A stretch of 64,000 nt of DNA from an uncultured Prevotella sp. (GTDB taxonomy: Bacteria; Bacteroidota; Bacteroidia; Bacteroidales; Bacteroidaceae), in the NCBI GenBank assembly GCA_946614435.1, contig CAMOGW010000003.1, positions 62,001 through 126,000 of the forward strand, read 5' to 3'. The notes beneath the pieces were generated by a model. It did no database searches. It saw only the letters and a list, made by a program, of their open reading frames with translations, and had not been told where the DNA came from. Of this stretch, positions 41,860 through 51,944 are shown piece by piece (position 1 is the stretch's first letter; every line of letters begins with the position of its first letter). The position numbers and the translations under genes were made by a program.

Positions 41860-42129
41860 ATGACAATCAAACCATTAGCTGACCGCGTGCTGGTAGTGCC
41901 TGCACCGGCTGAAGAGAAGATTGGCGGAATTATTATTCCCGACACTGCAAAAGAGAAACCCCTGCATGGCATCATCAAGGCCGTGGGCAAGGGAACGAAG
42001 GACGAGGAGATGATCCTGAAAGAGGGCGACCAAGTGCTCTATGGCAAATACAGCGGCACCGAACTGGAGTTCGAGGGCGAGAAGTTCCTCATGATGCGCC
42101 AGAGCGACGTGCTGGCAGTCATTGAGTAA
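41860..42129 (+). CDS. groES: Co-chaperonin GroES
   Basis: The 89-residue GroES forms the heptameric lid of the GroEL folding chamber. The start at 41860 gives [20 protein letters not shown], the normal N-terminus, followed by the mobile loop [16 protein letters not shown] and [20 protein letters not shown]. In-frame codons before this start lack family similarity. groEL follows after 165 bases containing two GC-rich palindromic repeats, an unusually long gap for this operon. Confidence 0.97.
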   Translation: MTIKPLADRVLVVPAPAEEKIGGIIIPDTAKEKPLHGIIKAVGKGTKDEEMILKEGDQVLYGKYSGTELEFEGEKFLMMRQSDVLAVIE

Positions 42130-42130
42130 A

Positions 42131-42180
42131 TACCCACCCCCAGCCCCTCCCCAGGGGAGGGGAGTCTGAATAGACCGGGT
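42131..42180. repeat. GC-rich palindrome in the groES-groEL gap (first)
   Basis: CCCCTCCCCAGGGGAGGGG (42144-42162) is a perfect 19-base palindrome around a central A, nested in CCACC/GGTGG arms. It begins 2 bases after the groES stop and could act as an attenuating hairpin. Confidence 0.8.
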
Positions 42181-42207
42181 GGTGGATGCTTATCATTCAA
42201 ATTCTAA

Positions 42208-43923
<1,716 letters not shown>

Positions 43924-43965
43924 TAGAGTCGTCATTCACGATTCGTGATGGCGAATACCAATAAG

Positions 43966-44009
43966 CAAAAAAATCCCTGGGCCGACGAGCGGTTCAGGGA
44001 TTTTTTTTG
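43966..44009. terminator. Bidirectional terminator between groEL and the convergent unknown gene
   Basis: AAAAATCCCTG pairs with CAGGGATTTTT around a 15-base loop, with A-runs on one side and eight T on the other, so it can end transcription in both directions. Confidence 0.85.
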
Positions 44010-44036
44010 CTTTGTCGTGGCTTGCTTTGTGCCGCT

Positions 44037-44678
44037 TCAATTACCGAAAGAGTAGTCCTCGGGGATGGGAGCATCGCCCCAGTATTCGCTGAAATCCTGC
44101 GAGCAGGCCGGCCTGTAGTCGCACTGCCCCTCGTTGAAGATGGCTTCGGTCTTCGCCATCGCCTCTTGCTCTTTCAGGTCTTCCTCTATTTCCTCAAGAA
44201 ACTGTGTCGGGTCGTAGTCGTACTTCTCAATCCACATGAAGTCGTAGAACGAACCGCTGGTCATGCTTGATATGTGCTCTCTGTGCTTGTCCCACCACGC
44301 AGCTTCGGGATGCCCCAAGGCCCGCCAGAGGTCGCTTCGTCGTCGGGAGAGCAGCTCGCACTCAGCCTCCGACACCACGTCGGACAATCGCATCCACTCA
44401 GTGTTGAACGACACGTAGAGCCAGTCGTCCCAGTCCTTGCTCTCAATGAGTCTCTCCGTGAGTCTCCACACCTTCATGGCCCAGCGAAAGTGGCCCGTCT
44501 CGGCGCAGAGGTCGCCTATGCGCATGCCTTTCTGATATTTCCGCTTGCAGCTCTCCGCACAGCGGATGGGGTGGATTTCGCGGTTCACCAGCTCCCGGAG
44601 CAAACGCGCTTCAAGATGAGTCACGACACCATTGGGCATGCAACTGCACACCCGATAGGGGATTCTTCTTCTTGTCAT
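44037..44678 (-). CDS. Unknown protein with Cys-rich N-terminus
   Basis: About 213 residues from the ATG at 44678 (an ATG at 44705 is also possible). The first 55 residues contain a CSC pair and single cysteines in IRCAESCKRKY and GDLCAETG; the middle is Trp-rich and helical (FRWAMKVWRLTERLIESKDW, DDWLYVSFNTEWMRLSDVV), and the end is acidic with DFSEYWGDAPIPEDYSFGN. It may be TPR-like, but I recognise no family. It lies alone between groEL and the ssrA locus, with its promoter side facing the duplicated ssrA 3' end, a place often used by integrated elements. Confidence 0.6.
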   Translation of the reverse strand: MTRRRIPYRVCSCMPNGVVTHLEARLLRELVNREIHPIRCAESCKRKYQKGMRIGDLCAETGHFRWAMKVWRLTERLIESKDWDDWLYVSFNTEWMRLSDVVSEAECELLSRRRSDLWRALGHPEAAWWDKHREHISSMTSGSFYDFMWIEKYDYDPTQFLEEIEEDLKEQEAMAKTEAIFNEGQCDYRPACSQDFSEYWGDAPIPEDYSFGN

Positions 44679-44825
44679 TTTTTTTAAGAATTTTGAATGT
44701 AACAATGTAAAAGAACACTTTCACCAGTCACAAGCGGTGACCGATGGGAGCGGGTCATTGCTGACCCTCTGTTGTTACATTGCTTTAAAGCGGATTGTTT
44801 TAGCTATCTCATTTTAATCCTGTTT

Positions 44826-44931
44826 GTGGAGCTGGAGGGAGTCGCGCTCGACGAAGTCGCTTTGCTTGCAAAGAACCCTCACGAGGGTGAGTCTCACTTC
44901 AGCGGAACTTTAGTGGAGCTGGAGGGAGTCG
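44826..44931. repeat. Direct repeat of the tmRNA 3' end (possible attachment-site remnant)
   Basis: GTGGAGCTGGAGGGAGTCG occurs at 44826-44844 and again at 44913-44931, where it is the tmRNA 3' end and T arm. After 29 extra bases the first copy continues AACCCTC, as the real gene does. Duplication of a tmRNA 3' end is the usual trace of site-specific integration; here only about 70 bases remain between the copies. Confidence 0.65.
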
Positions 44932-45312
44932 AACCCTCGTCCGCACAAGGAAACCATACGCTTTCTACACGCTTATCCCAGCCTTCGTTTTCGTGTTCTG
45001 GCAAGACCTGGGCCACCAACCAGAACCTTATCTCCTAAAGCTTCATCAGTGCATCGGAGCCTACGCTGACTATTTCCGATTTAATCTGCGCCGCTTGATC
45101 TTCGGATTCGGAACCAGATCCTTGGAGCGACGTCTCGTTTCCTCACCTTGTGAAGAAATTAAGCTCGTAATCTACTATACTTCGATTAAGCAGCGAGAGC
45201 ATACTCATTGTTGCCAATTAATTTTCCTACAGAAGAGATTAGGGAGCCTCCCGTAGCCCAGCTCCGCGTGCTTACGTACCATTTCGTCTTGCCGTCAAAT
45301 CCAGTCAACCCC
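44914..45312 (-). ncRNA. ssrA: Transfer-messenger RNA
   Basis: tmRNA rescues stalled ribosomes and adds a degradation tag. The 399-base gene has the tRNA-like ends: 5' GGGGTTGACTGGATTTGACG (from 45312) pairing with 3' ...GACTCCCTCCAGCTCCA (to 44914). The reading frame ends ...AACAATGAGTATGCTCTC then GCTGCTTAA (stop 45188-45186), giving the tag ending NNEYALAA. If translation resumes at GGA (45227), the usual place in this phylum, the tag is GKLIGNNEYALAA, longer than usual. CCA is not encoded (CTA follows). A TATCTTTG promoter box lies 57 bases upstream of the mature 5' end. Confidence 0.95.
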
Positions 45313-45368
45313 AGAATTTTTTGGCGGAAATGCCCCACTCGAAGTGGGCACTGGCCGTATTACAGATG

Positions 45369-45398
45369 CAAAGATATAAACTTTTTTTGATTTGCACA
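45369..45398 (-). promoter_or_regulatory. Promoter of ssrA
   Basis: On the minus strand TGTG (one mismatch to TTTG), 18 bases, TATCTTTG (45376-45369). A short GC-rich hairpin (TGCCCACTTCGAGTGGGGCA on the minus strand) lies between it and the mature 5' end, possibly a processing signal. Confidence 0.55.
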
Positions 45399-45419
45399 CT
45401 TTTTTTGCGAGAAAATATG

Positions 45420-45427
45420 TAACTTTG
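45420..45427 (+). promoter_or_regulatory. -7 box of the exopolysaccharide operon
   Basis: TAACTTTG, about 69 bases upstream of the wza-like ATG; no TTTG at the standard -33 distance, so it may need an activator. Confidence 0.5.
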
Positions 45428-45495
45428 CAATAAATTTAGCTTAAATGAGTTATTGATATAGCATGAAACTCAAAAAAGGAAAACTTACATTAGGA

Positions 45496-48087
45496 ATGAA
45501 AAAATACATATTATCGTTCATTATGCTGTTGTTCTGTATGGCAACAATGGCACAGTCGTCCATGACCGACGACGAAGTGATCAAGTTTGTCATCAAGGAA
45601 CAGAAAGCAGGTACTTCTCAGCAGGAAATAGCCGTGAAGCTGATGGAGCACGGCGTGACCCCCGAACAGATAAAGCGCGTGCAGAAAAAGGCAGAGCGCC
45701 TGAAGAAGGAACAGGGACTGGGTGCCGTGGCTGGCAAGAACTCGGATGACGAGAATCAGGGACGCCGGCGCAGGAACAACGGGCAGGATAAGACTTCGCA
45801 GAAGATAAAGGACGAGAAGAAGTCGCGCCGTCTGCTGACTGCCGATGAAGTGGAGAAACGAGACGAAGAGGATGCACGCCAGATAAGAGGACAGTTGGAC
45901 GAATTCATGCCCGACTCGTTCGACATCTACGACCGCGAGGTGATTCGTAAGTATCTGAATGCCAAGGATGAATACGAGAAGAACTCGAAGAAGAAGATTT
46001 TCGGCCACAGTCTGTTCCAGAACGAGGAACTGACCTTTGAGCCAGCCATGAACCTTGCCACTCCCCAGAACTATGTGCTGGGTCCTGGCGACGTGCTGTT
46101 TATTGACGTGTATGGCGCTTCGCAGAAAAGCGAGGAAGTGACCGTTTCGCCCGACGGCTATGTGGTGATTGAGGACTTCGGCCCCATCCAGGTGTCAGGC
46201 CTCACGGTCGAACAGGCCAGCGCAAGAGTGCGCTCACAGTTGGGCGCACGCTATAGCAGCTCGAAAATCAGACTGTCGCTGGGACAGACGCGCACCATCA
46301 CCGTCAACGTGATGGGTGAGGTGAAGACCCCCGGCTCCTACACGCTGTCGGCCTTCGCCACCGTGTTCCACGCCCTCTACATGGCTGGCGGTCCCAACGA
46401 GATAGGTACGCTCAGAAACATCAAGGTGTATCGCAACAACCGACTGGTGACCACGGTCGATGTGTATGATTATATCCTGAACGGAAAACTGAGCGGCAAT
46501 ATCCGACTGGCCGACAACGACGTGATAACGGTGGGCACCTACGACTGCTTGGTGAACATCACGGGTAAGGTGAAGCGCCCCATGTACTACGAGATGAAGC
46601 GCAACGAGAGCATGAAGACCCTGATTACCTATGCAGGCGACTTTGCCAGCGATGCCTATCGCAAGTCGGTGCGCGTGGTGAGAAAAGAGGGCTCGCGCTA
46701 TTCAGTCTATAACGTGGGCGAGTTCGAGCAGAGCTCGTTCCGCCTGACCGACGGCGACTCGGTGAGCGTTGACTCGGTGCTGAAGCGCTACTCCAACATG
46801 GTGGAGGTGAAGGGAGCCGTGTTCCGCCCGGGCATGTATCAGATAGGCGGACAGATCAATAGCGTGAAGAGCCTGCTTGAGCAGACCGACGGCGTGACCG
46901 AAGATGCCTTTACTGCCCATGCCGTGATGCACCGCATGCGCCCGGACCGCACGCTTGAGGTGATACCAGTCGATATCGAAGGCATCATGAATGGCATGGT
47001 GAGCGACATTCCCTTGCAGAACGAGGATGTGCTCTTCGTTCCCACTCGTCAGGATGTGCACGAGGAGCAGACCATCACCATTCATGGCGAGGTGCAATAC
47101 CCCGGAGTCTATATGTATGCAGCCAACGAGACACTTGAAGACTTCGTGCTACAGGCAGGCGGACTGAAGGAGACGGCTTCGATGGTGAATGTGTTCGTGT
47201 CGCGCAGAATCGTCAATCCTAAGGCTACGACTGCCGACAGCATCATAGGCCAGTCGTTCAACTTCGCCTTGAAGGATGGCTTCGTCATCGATGGCGAACC
47301 AGGCTTTGTGCTGCAGCCGTTCGACGAAGTGTTCGTGCGCAAGAGCCCGGGCTACAACGCTCAGCAGAACGTGCTGGTGGAAGGCGAGGTGCAGTTCGTA
47401 GGCTTCTATTCGCTGACCAAGCAGAGTGAGCGCCTGAGCGACCTGATTGCAAAGGCTGGTGGCGTGACAAGCTTCGCCTACGTGGAAGGTGCCCGTCTGG
47501 AGCGCAAGCTGAACGAGACCGAACGCATGCGCTATGAGGAATCGGTGAAGATGCAGCGCATGCAGAACGAGCAGGCCATCATGGAGCAAGCCCTGAAGAG
47601 CGGGCGCTCGGTGAGCGAGATTCAGGCCGGCATGACCGCTTCGCAGGAGAAGTTGCAGATACCTGATACCTATCCCGTGGGCATTCACCTCGATAAGGCA
47701 CTGGCCAACCCGGGCAGCGACTACGACCTGGTGCTGCGCGAAGGCGACCGCCTGATTGTGCCGTCCTACACCAATACGGTGAAGATCAACGGTGAGGTGA
47801 TGTATCCCAACACCGTGAGCTATCAAGAAGGCAAGCCCGTGAGCTACTACATCAACATGGCCGGTGGCTATAGCAACAAGGCCAAGAAGCGCAAGACCTA
47901 CATCATCTACATGAATGGCGACGTGGCCAAGGTGGGCTGCAACACGAAGGTGCGCCCCGGCTGCGAGATCGTGGTGCCGCAGAAAGCCACCCACCGCATG
48001 ACTACGGCTGAGACCATCACCGTGGGCACGGGCATTGCCTCGATTGCCACGATGATTGCCACACTGGCCAATATCCTGAAGAAATAG
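45496..48087 (+). CDS. wza: Wza-like outer-membrane polysaccharide export protein with multiple SLBB domains
   Basis: An 863-residue exported protein (signal peptide MKKYILSFIMLLFCMATMAQ). After a short helical region with VIKEQKAGTSQQEIAVKLME it has the polysaccharide export (Poly_export) domain NYVLGPGDVLFIDVYGASQK followed by at least five SLBB blocks (such as ITVNVMGEVKTPGSYTLSAF and ITIHGEVQYPGVYMYAANET), and a C-terminal hydrophobic helix. It forms the outer-membrane exit channel for the polymer made by the genes downstream. The start at 45496 is chosen for the signal peptide. It is longer than E. coli Wza (about 380) owing to the extra SLBB repeats, as common in Bacteroidetes. Confidence 0.93.
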   Translation: MKKYILSFIMLLFCMATMAQSSMTDDEVIKFVIKEQKAGTSQQEIAVKLMEHGVTPEQIKRVQKKAERLKKEQGLGAVAGKNSDDENQGRRRRNNGQDKTSQKIKDEKKSRRLLTADEVEKRDEEDARQIRGQLDEFMPDSFDIYDREVIRKYLNAKDEYEKNSKKKIFGHSLFQNEELTFEPAMNLATPQNYVLGPGDVLFIDVYGASQKSEEVTVSPDGYVVIEDFGPIQVSGLTVEQASARVRSQLGARYSSSKIRLSLGQTRTITVNVMGEVKTPGSYTLSAFATVFHALYMAGGPNEIGTLRNIKVYRNNRLVTTVDVYDYILNGKLSGNIRLADNDVITVGTYDCLVNITGKVKRPMYYEMKRNESMKTLITYAGDFASDAYRKSVRVVRKEGSRYSVYNVGEFEQSSFRLTDGDSVSVDSVLKRYSNMVEVKGAVFRPGMYQIGGQINSVKSLLEQTDGVTEDAFTAHAVMHRMRPDRTLEVIPVDIEGIMNGMVSDIPLQNEDVLFVPTRQDVHEEQTITIHGEVQYPGVYMYAANETLEDFVLQAGGLKETASMVNVFVSRRIVNPKATTADSIIGQSFNFALKDGFVIDGEPGFVLQPFDEVFVRKSPGYNAQQNVLVEGEVQFVGFYSLTKQSERLSDLIAKAGGVTSFAYVEGARLERKLNETERMRYEESVKMQRMQNEQAIMEQALKSGRSVSEIQAGMTASQEKLQIPDTYPVGIHLDKALANPGSDYDLVLREGDRLIVPSYTNTVKINGEVMYPNTVSYQEGKPVSYYINMAGGYSNKAKKRKTYIIYMNGDVAKVGCNTKVRPGCEIVVPQKATHRMTTAETITVGTGIASIATMIATLANILKK

Positions 48088-48095
48088 TAACTGTC

Positions 48096-48842
48096 ATGTC
48101 CTTGTATCTCAATATAGGCAATGAAGGCTTTGCATCTGCTCGCAATGGTGAGTACGTTGACAAGTCGGGGCTGATAGCTGTCATGAATAGTACGCTCCAC
48201 ACCGAACGTCGTTTCAGCTGTGTGACGCGATGCCGTCGTTTCGGTAAGTCTATGGCAGCTAAAATGCTCAGTGCCTATTATGATTGTTCATGTGATTCAC
48301 GGCATCTCTTTCACGATCTGGAAATAGCGCGGCATCCAAGTTTTGAGAAATATCTGAATAATGCCGTGAACAGCACGAACTGGCAGCAACTGATTTCTTC
48401 TATCGAGCAGTCCAGAAAGTTGATACAAGCCACTCTTGACGGCGACGAGCAAGCCGTGGCCAAGGCAATAGATGCTGCACATGATGAAAATACAAGCATT
48501 CTTTCCTATAACAACGAGAATTCCCTGGCTTGTGTTCTCAGCATAGCATATTATTATGCTCGTAACGATTATGTCGTTGTCAGAGAATTGCCTACAGGTA
48601 AAGAATTTGCCGACTTGGTCCTTATTCCTCGTAAGCGGATAGACAAGCCTGCCATTCTCCTTGAGCTGGAATATGACAAAGCGGCAGATGCAGCTATCGG
48701 CCAGATAAAGCGTAAGGAATATGCTGGTAAGTTGAGACAGCTGACAGGCAGCGTCATACTTGTCGGCATTAATTATGACAAAACATCTGAGAAACATACT
48801 TGTAGGTATAGAACATGTGTTAATATAAACTTTATAAATTAG
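48096..48842 (+). pseudogene. Internally deleted AAA-ATPase-like/PD-(D/E)XK nuclease family protein
   Basis: The frame is open for 248 codons but joins the N-terminal 90 residues of the family (YLNIGNEGFASARNGEYVDK, with the phosphate-binding CRRFGKSMAAKML) directly to the C-terminal 150 (NTSILSYNNENSLACVLSIA, EFADLVLIPRKRIDKPAILL). Complete members are about 510-570 residues; the ATPase core with Walker B is missing here. The nuclease ELK motif reads ELE, and the last residues (HTCRYRTCVNINFIN) look frame-shifted. The protein is therefore probably inactive. An intact, divergent relative is at 57501. Confidence 0.75.
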
Positions 48843-48881
48843 GTGTAGTAAGGTATTATCATTTTTTTTAACTCAGAAGTA

Positions 48882-49940
48882 ATGAATCAAAACAAAATAA
48901 TCAACATAAATGCGGCTGTTGTTTTTAAGCTTTTATGGGCAGACCGCAGAAAAGTAAGCATTTACGCTTGCGTTGCAGGTGTGATAGGAGTGATATTGGC
49001 TTTTGGGACACCGAAAATCTATAAGTCAACAGTTATCCTTGCCCCAGAGGAATCTGGGGGTGGATTTTCGGGTAGCATATCATCGTTGGCCTCAATGGTG
49101 GGCATGAACATGAAGATTGGTCAGACGGGCGATGCATTGTATCCGGAAATCTATCCAGACCTGATGGGATCGACTGATTTTATAGTCGGACTGTTTCCGA
49201 TAAAAGTCAGAAGAGACAAGACTGGTGAAGAATACACTTACGGGGACTATATTCAGAATCATCAGCGCACCGCACTTCACGAATATCCCTTTGTGTGGTT
49301 CTCCATGTTGAAAGAAAAACTTTCGTCTGACGAAGATGGTGTTGGAACCAGTCATCAGATAAATCCATTCCGACTGACCAAGAAAGAATTTGGGGTGATG
49401 AAGGCAATAAGCAGCAAAATTAAATGTATGGTTGATAAGAAAACGAATGTAATCACCATTACGGTAGAAGATCAGGATCCATTAATTGCTGCTACTATGG
49501 CCGATTCTGTTCAGACGCATTTGCAACATTCAATTACAGACTATCGCACGAAAAAAGCGCGAGTGGATTTGGCTTATATGGAGAAACTGTTCGATGAAGC
49601 TCAGAAACAATACAGCATAGCCCGTAAAGAATATGCTTCGTTTGTTGATGCCAACCAGAATCTGATTCTTCAACAATATCGCCAGAAAGCAGATGAACTG
49701 GAAAATGAACTTCAGTTGAAATTTACTATCTATCAGCAGGTTGTTGAGCAAATGCAGTTGGCAAAGGCAAAAGTTCAGGAGCGGACACCTGCGTTTACCA
49801 TTGTGCAGAATGCCAGTGTACCTGTCAAGCATAGCAGTCGTCCAAAGATCGTTACGCTTGTTATTTGGATGATGTTTGGCTTCATGGTTCGTGTAGCTAT
49901 GCTTGCTTGGAGAAATAAAGAAGAATTTATCGGAATTTAG
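48882..49940 (+). CDS. wzz: Wzz-type chain-length determinant protein
   Basis: A 352-residue inner-membrane protein with two terminal helices (ACVAGVIGVILAFGTPKIYK and IVTLVIWMMFGFMVRVAMLA) around a periplasmic coiled-coil domain. SSLASMVGMNMKIG near the start is typical of Wzz (polysaccharide co-polymerase). It sets the length of the polymer. It lacks a C-terminal tyrosine kinase domain. Base composition becomes visibly AT-richer than in wza from here on. It is followed after 15 bases by a second Wzz-like domain fused to a polymerase. Confidence 0.9.
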   Translation: MNQNKIININAAVVFKLLWADRRKVSIYACVAGVIGVILAFGTPKIYKSTVILAPEESGGGFSGSISSLASMVGMNMKIGQTGDALYPEIYPDLMGSTDFIVGLFPIKVRRDKTGEEYTYGDYIQNHQRTALHEYPFVWFSMLKEKLSSDEDGVGTSHQINPFRLTKKEFGVMKAISSKIKCMVDKKTNVITITVEDQDPLIAATMADSVQTHLQHSITDYRTKKARVDLAYMEKLFDEAQKQYSIARKEYASFVDANQNLILQQYRQKADELENELQLKFTIYQQVVEQMQLAKAKVQERTPAFTIVQNASVPVKHSSRPKIVTLVIWMMFGFMVRVAMLAWRNKEEFIGI

Positions 49941-49955
49941 CACACTTGTTGAGTC

Positions 49956-51944
49956 TTGAGAAAGCATCCTTATATTGTTGTTACAGTCGTTGCTACGCTA
50001 CTGGCCGTAGTGGTATGGTTGTGTGTGCCTAAAAAATATACGGCAATTACAAAGATAAGTGATGAATATAAAGAAGTGGATTTGGTAATCGGTCTTGATA
50101 TCTATAGTGCAAGAGTGAAAAACGCTTTTGGCAGTGCAAACCTTGGAATGAATAATATCGAAACGTATTGCCAAACCATCAAGACAAATGACTTTGCGCG
50201 TTTTATTTCTCATGTTCAAGTGCCGGGCAAAGGAATGTCTTATGGGCAGTATCTTGGGGAAAAGGATACGATAGGGGCAGTAAAGGAAAATATGGCCTAT
50301 ATCATCAATAATAAGCAACAGACATTGCAGATAGGCTTTTCAGACAAGGATGCCTTGGTCGCTTCTCAGATGTTGGATAGCGTTACAGCCCATCTGCAGA
50401 ATATGATCACAAACTATAGAAGAACCATCGATGAGCACGTTCTAACTGGTGTGGAACAGGAATTGGCAGTGTCTAAGACGATACTTGACGAGGCAGAAAA
50501 GGCTTATTACCTCTTTGCCGATTCTCATCAGGACCTGAAGAATGTTTATGAAGAACAAAAAATAAAGGCTTTAGAAAACGAACTGAAATTGGCTCGTAAC
50601 CATTATCTGTCCCGGATGAATCAGTATGTTCGCCATCAGTCACTTTTGAGTAAGACATACTCCTCTTTCGCAGTGGTTCAGGCCAATGTCTTACCTCAGG
50701 CCCCCAATACCTATCTCTTTCCTTACATTCTGAGCTTTGTTCTCATAGCCCTTGCCTTGACAAAGGGTGTCAAGCTTTATAGGGACAAACGTGCCAAAGG
50801 GGTTAGCATAGAGTGGGGCGGTGCTTTCTCGCCGTGGACGATAACCATCTCTGTATGGGGTGGTATGATGGGGCTGTTTTTTCTCTCAGGCGACATTCTT
50901 TATCCATTGACAGAACAGTTCTATTATTCTGTGGCGTTATGGATAACGATACTGGTCGTTACGTCCTTTGTCACCTTCAACCTTCTGGAACATAGGACGC
51001 AACCTCTGCCATTGGATGGTGTTAAAGTAAACAAGGCATTTTTTTATTTCCTTTTCGTTGTTGCAGTGGTTCTGAGTCCGATGTATATGTATAAAGTTTG
51101 GCAGACCATATCTTCCTTCGACTCAGACGATATGCTGAAAAATGCACGTATTCTGGCTGTATATGGAGAGGGACAGGGCATACTGAACTATGCTATTGTG
51201 ATAGCCCAGTCGTTGATGCTTGTAGCATTATGGCGATACCCTAAGATACCCTGGTGGCAGTTGGTAATCATCATTGTCTGCTGCATCATCAACTCTATAG
51301 CAATCATGGAGAAAGGCTCTACATTCCTTGTACTGCTATGTAGTATGTATGTGCTTTTTGAGCGGAAAGTCATAAAAATGCGTACTATCTTGTTTAGCGG
51401 TGTCTTAGTCGTTGTTCTGTTCTATTTTGTCAATCTAATGCGTGAGGGCGAGGATTCAGACTATTTTCAGAATGAGACGCTACTGGACTTCATTGGTATG
51501 TACATCATGTCTCCCCCTGTGGCTTATAGTCGCATAGTGCAGGAAATCGGTTCCCAGTTTGGCACCAATACTTTCGAGACCATCTATCTGTTCCTTGACA
51601 GATTCGGTATTGGCAATTTTGAAGTGCATGAGAAGACACAGGAGTTTGTGTATGTCCCTATATCAACCAATGTATATACCATCATGCAGCCCTTCTTCCG
51701 CGACTTTGGCTACTGGGGAGTAGCTTTCTTTGCATGGATCTATGGAGTGCTGTCGGGAGTACTTTACCGCTATTCCTGCAATGGCAACGTGTTCTGCATC
51801 TGCATATACACCTATATGGTTGAGGTTCTTGTGTTGCAATTCTATCAGGAGAATCTGTTCCTTTCAACGGTGTTCGTCTTGCAATTAGTGTTCTTTGTGT
51901 TCCTGTTAACTCAAGATAAAATAAAATTGTCTTATGTCCGATAA
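49956..51944 (+). CDS. wzy: Wzz-like domain fused to an O-antigen polymerase (Wzy)
   Basis: A 662-residue protein in two parts. Residues 1-265 resemble a Wzz periplasmic domain: first helix YIVVTVVATLLAVVVWLCVP, VGLDIYSARVKNAF-type start, coiled coil with GVEQELAVSKTILDEAEKAY, second helix after NTYLFPYILSFVLIALALTK. The rest has about ten membrane helices with a large loop, as in Wzy/O-antigen polymerases (MEKGSTFLVLLCSMYVLFER; FFRDFGYWGVAFFAWIYG). It should polymerise repeat units at the periplasmic face with built-in length control. The start codon is TTG at 49956, the first in-frame start after wzz; the end overlaps wzx by 11 bases. Confidence 0.85.
   Translation: MRKHPYIVVTVVATLLAVVVWLCVPKKYTAITKISDEYKEVDLVIGLDIYSARVKNAFGSANLGMNNIETYCQTIKTNDFARFISHVQVPGKGMSYGQYLGEKDTIGAVKENMAYIINNKQQTLQIGFSDKDALVASQMLDSVTAHLQNMITNYRRTIDEHVLTGVEQELAVSKTILDEAEKAYYLFADSHQDLKNVYEEQKIKALENELKLARNHYLSRMNQYVRHQSLLSKTYSSFAVVQANVLPQAPNTYLFPYILSFVLIALALTKGVKLYRDKRAKGVSIEWGGAFSPWTITISVWGGMMGLFFLSGDILYPLTEQFYYSVALWITILVVTSFVTFNLLEHRTQPLPLDGVKVNKAFFYFLFVVAVVLSPMYMYKVWQTISSFDSDDMLKNARILAVYGEGQGILNYAIVIAQSLMLVALWRYPKIPWWQLVIIIVCCIINSIAIMEKGSTFLVLLCSMYVLFERKVIKMRTILFSGVLVVVLFYFVNLMREGEDSDYFQNETLLDFIGMYIMSPPVAYSRIVQEIGSQFGTNTFETIYLFLDRFGIGNFEVHEKTQEFVYVPISTNVYTIMQPFFRDFGYWGVAFFAWIYGVLSGVLYRYSCNGNVFCICIYTYMVEVLVLQFYQENLFLSTVFVLQLVFFVFLLTQDKIKLSYVR

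Noticed and set aside
44826..44910. Possible second tRNA-like gene
   Set aside because: Only the acceptor/T-arm segment matches the tmRNA end; no D arm, anticodon arm or 5' acceptor half can be found.
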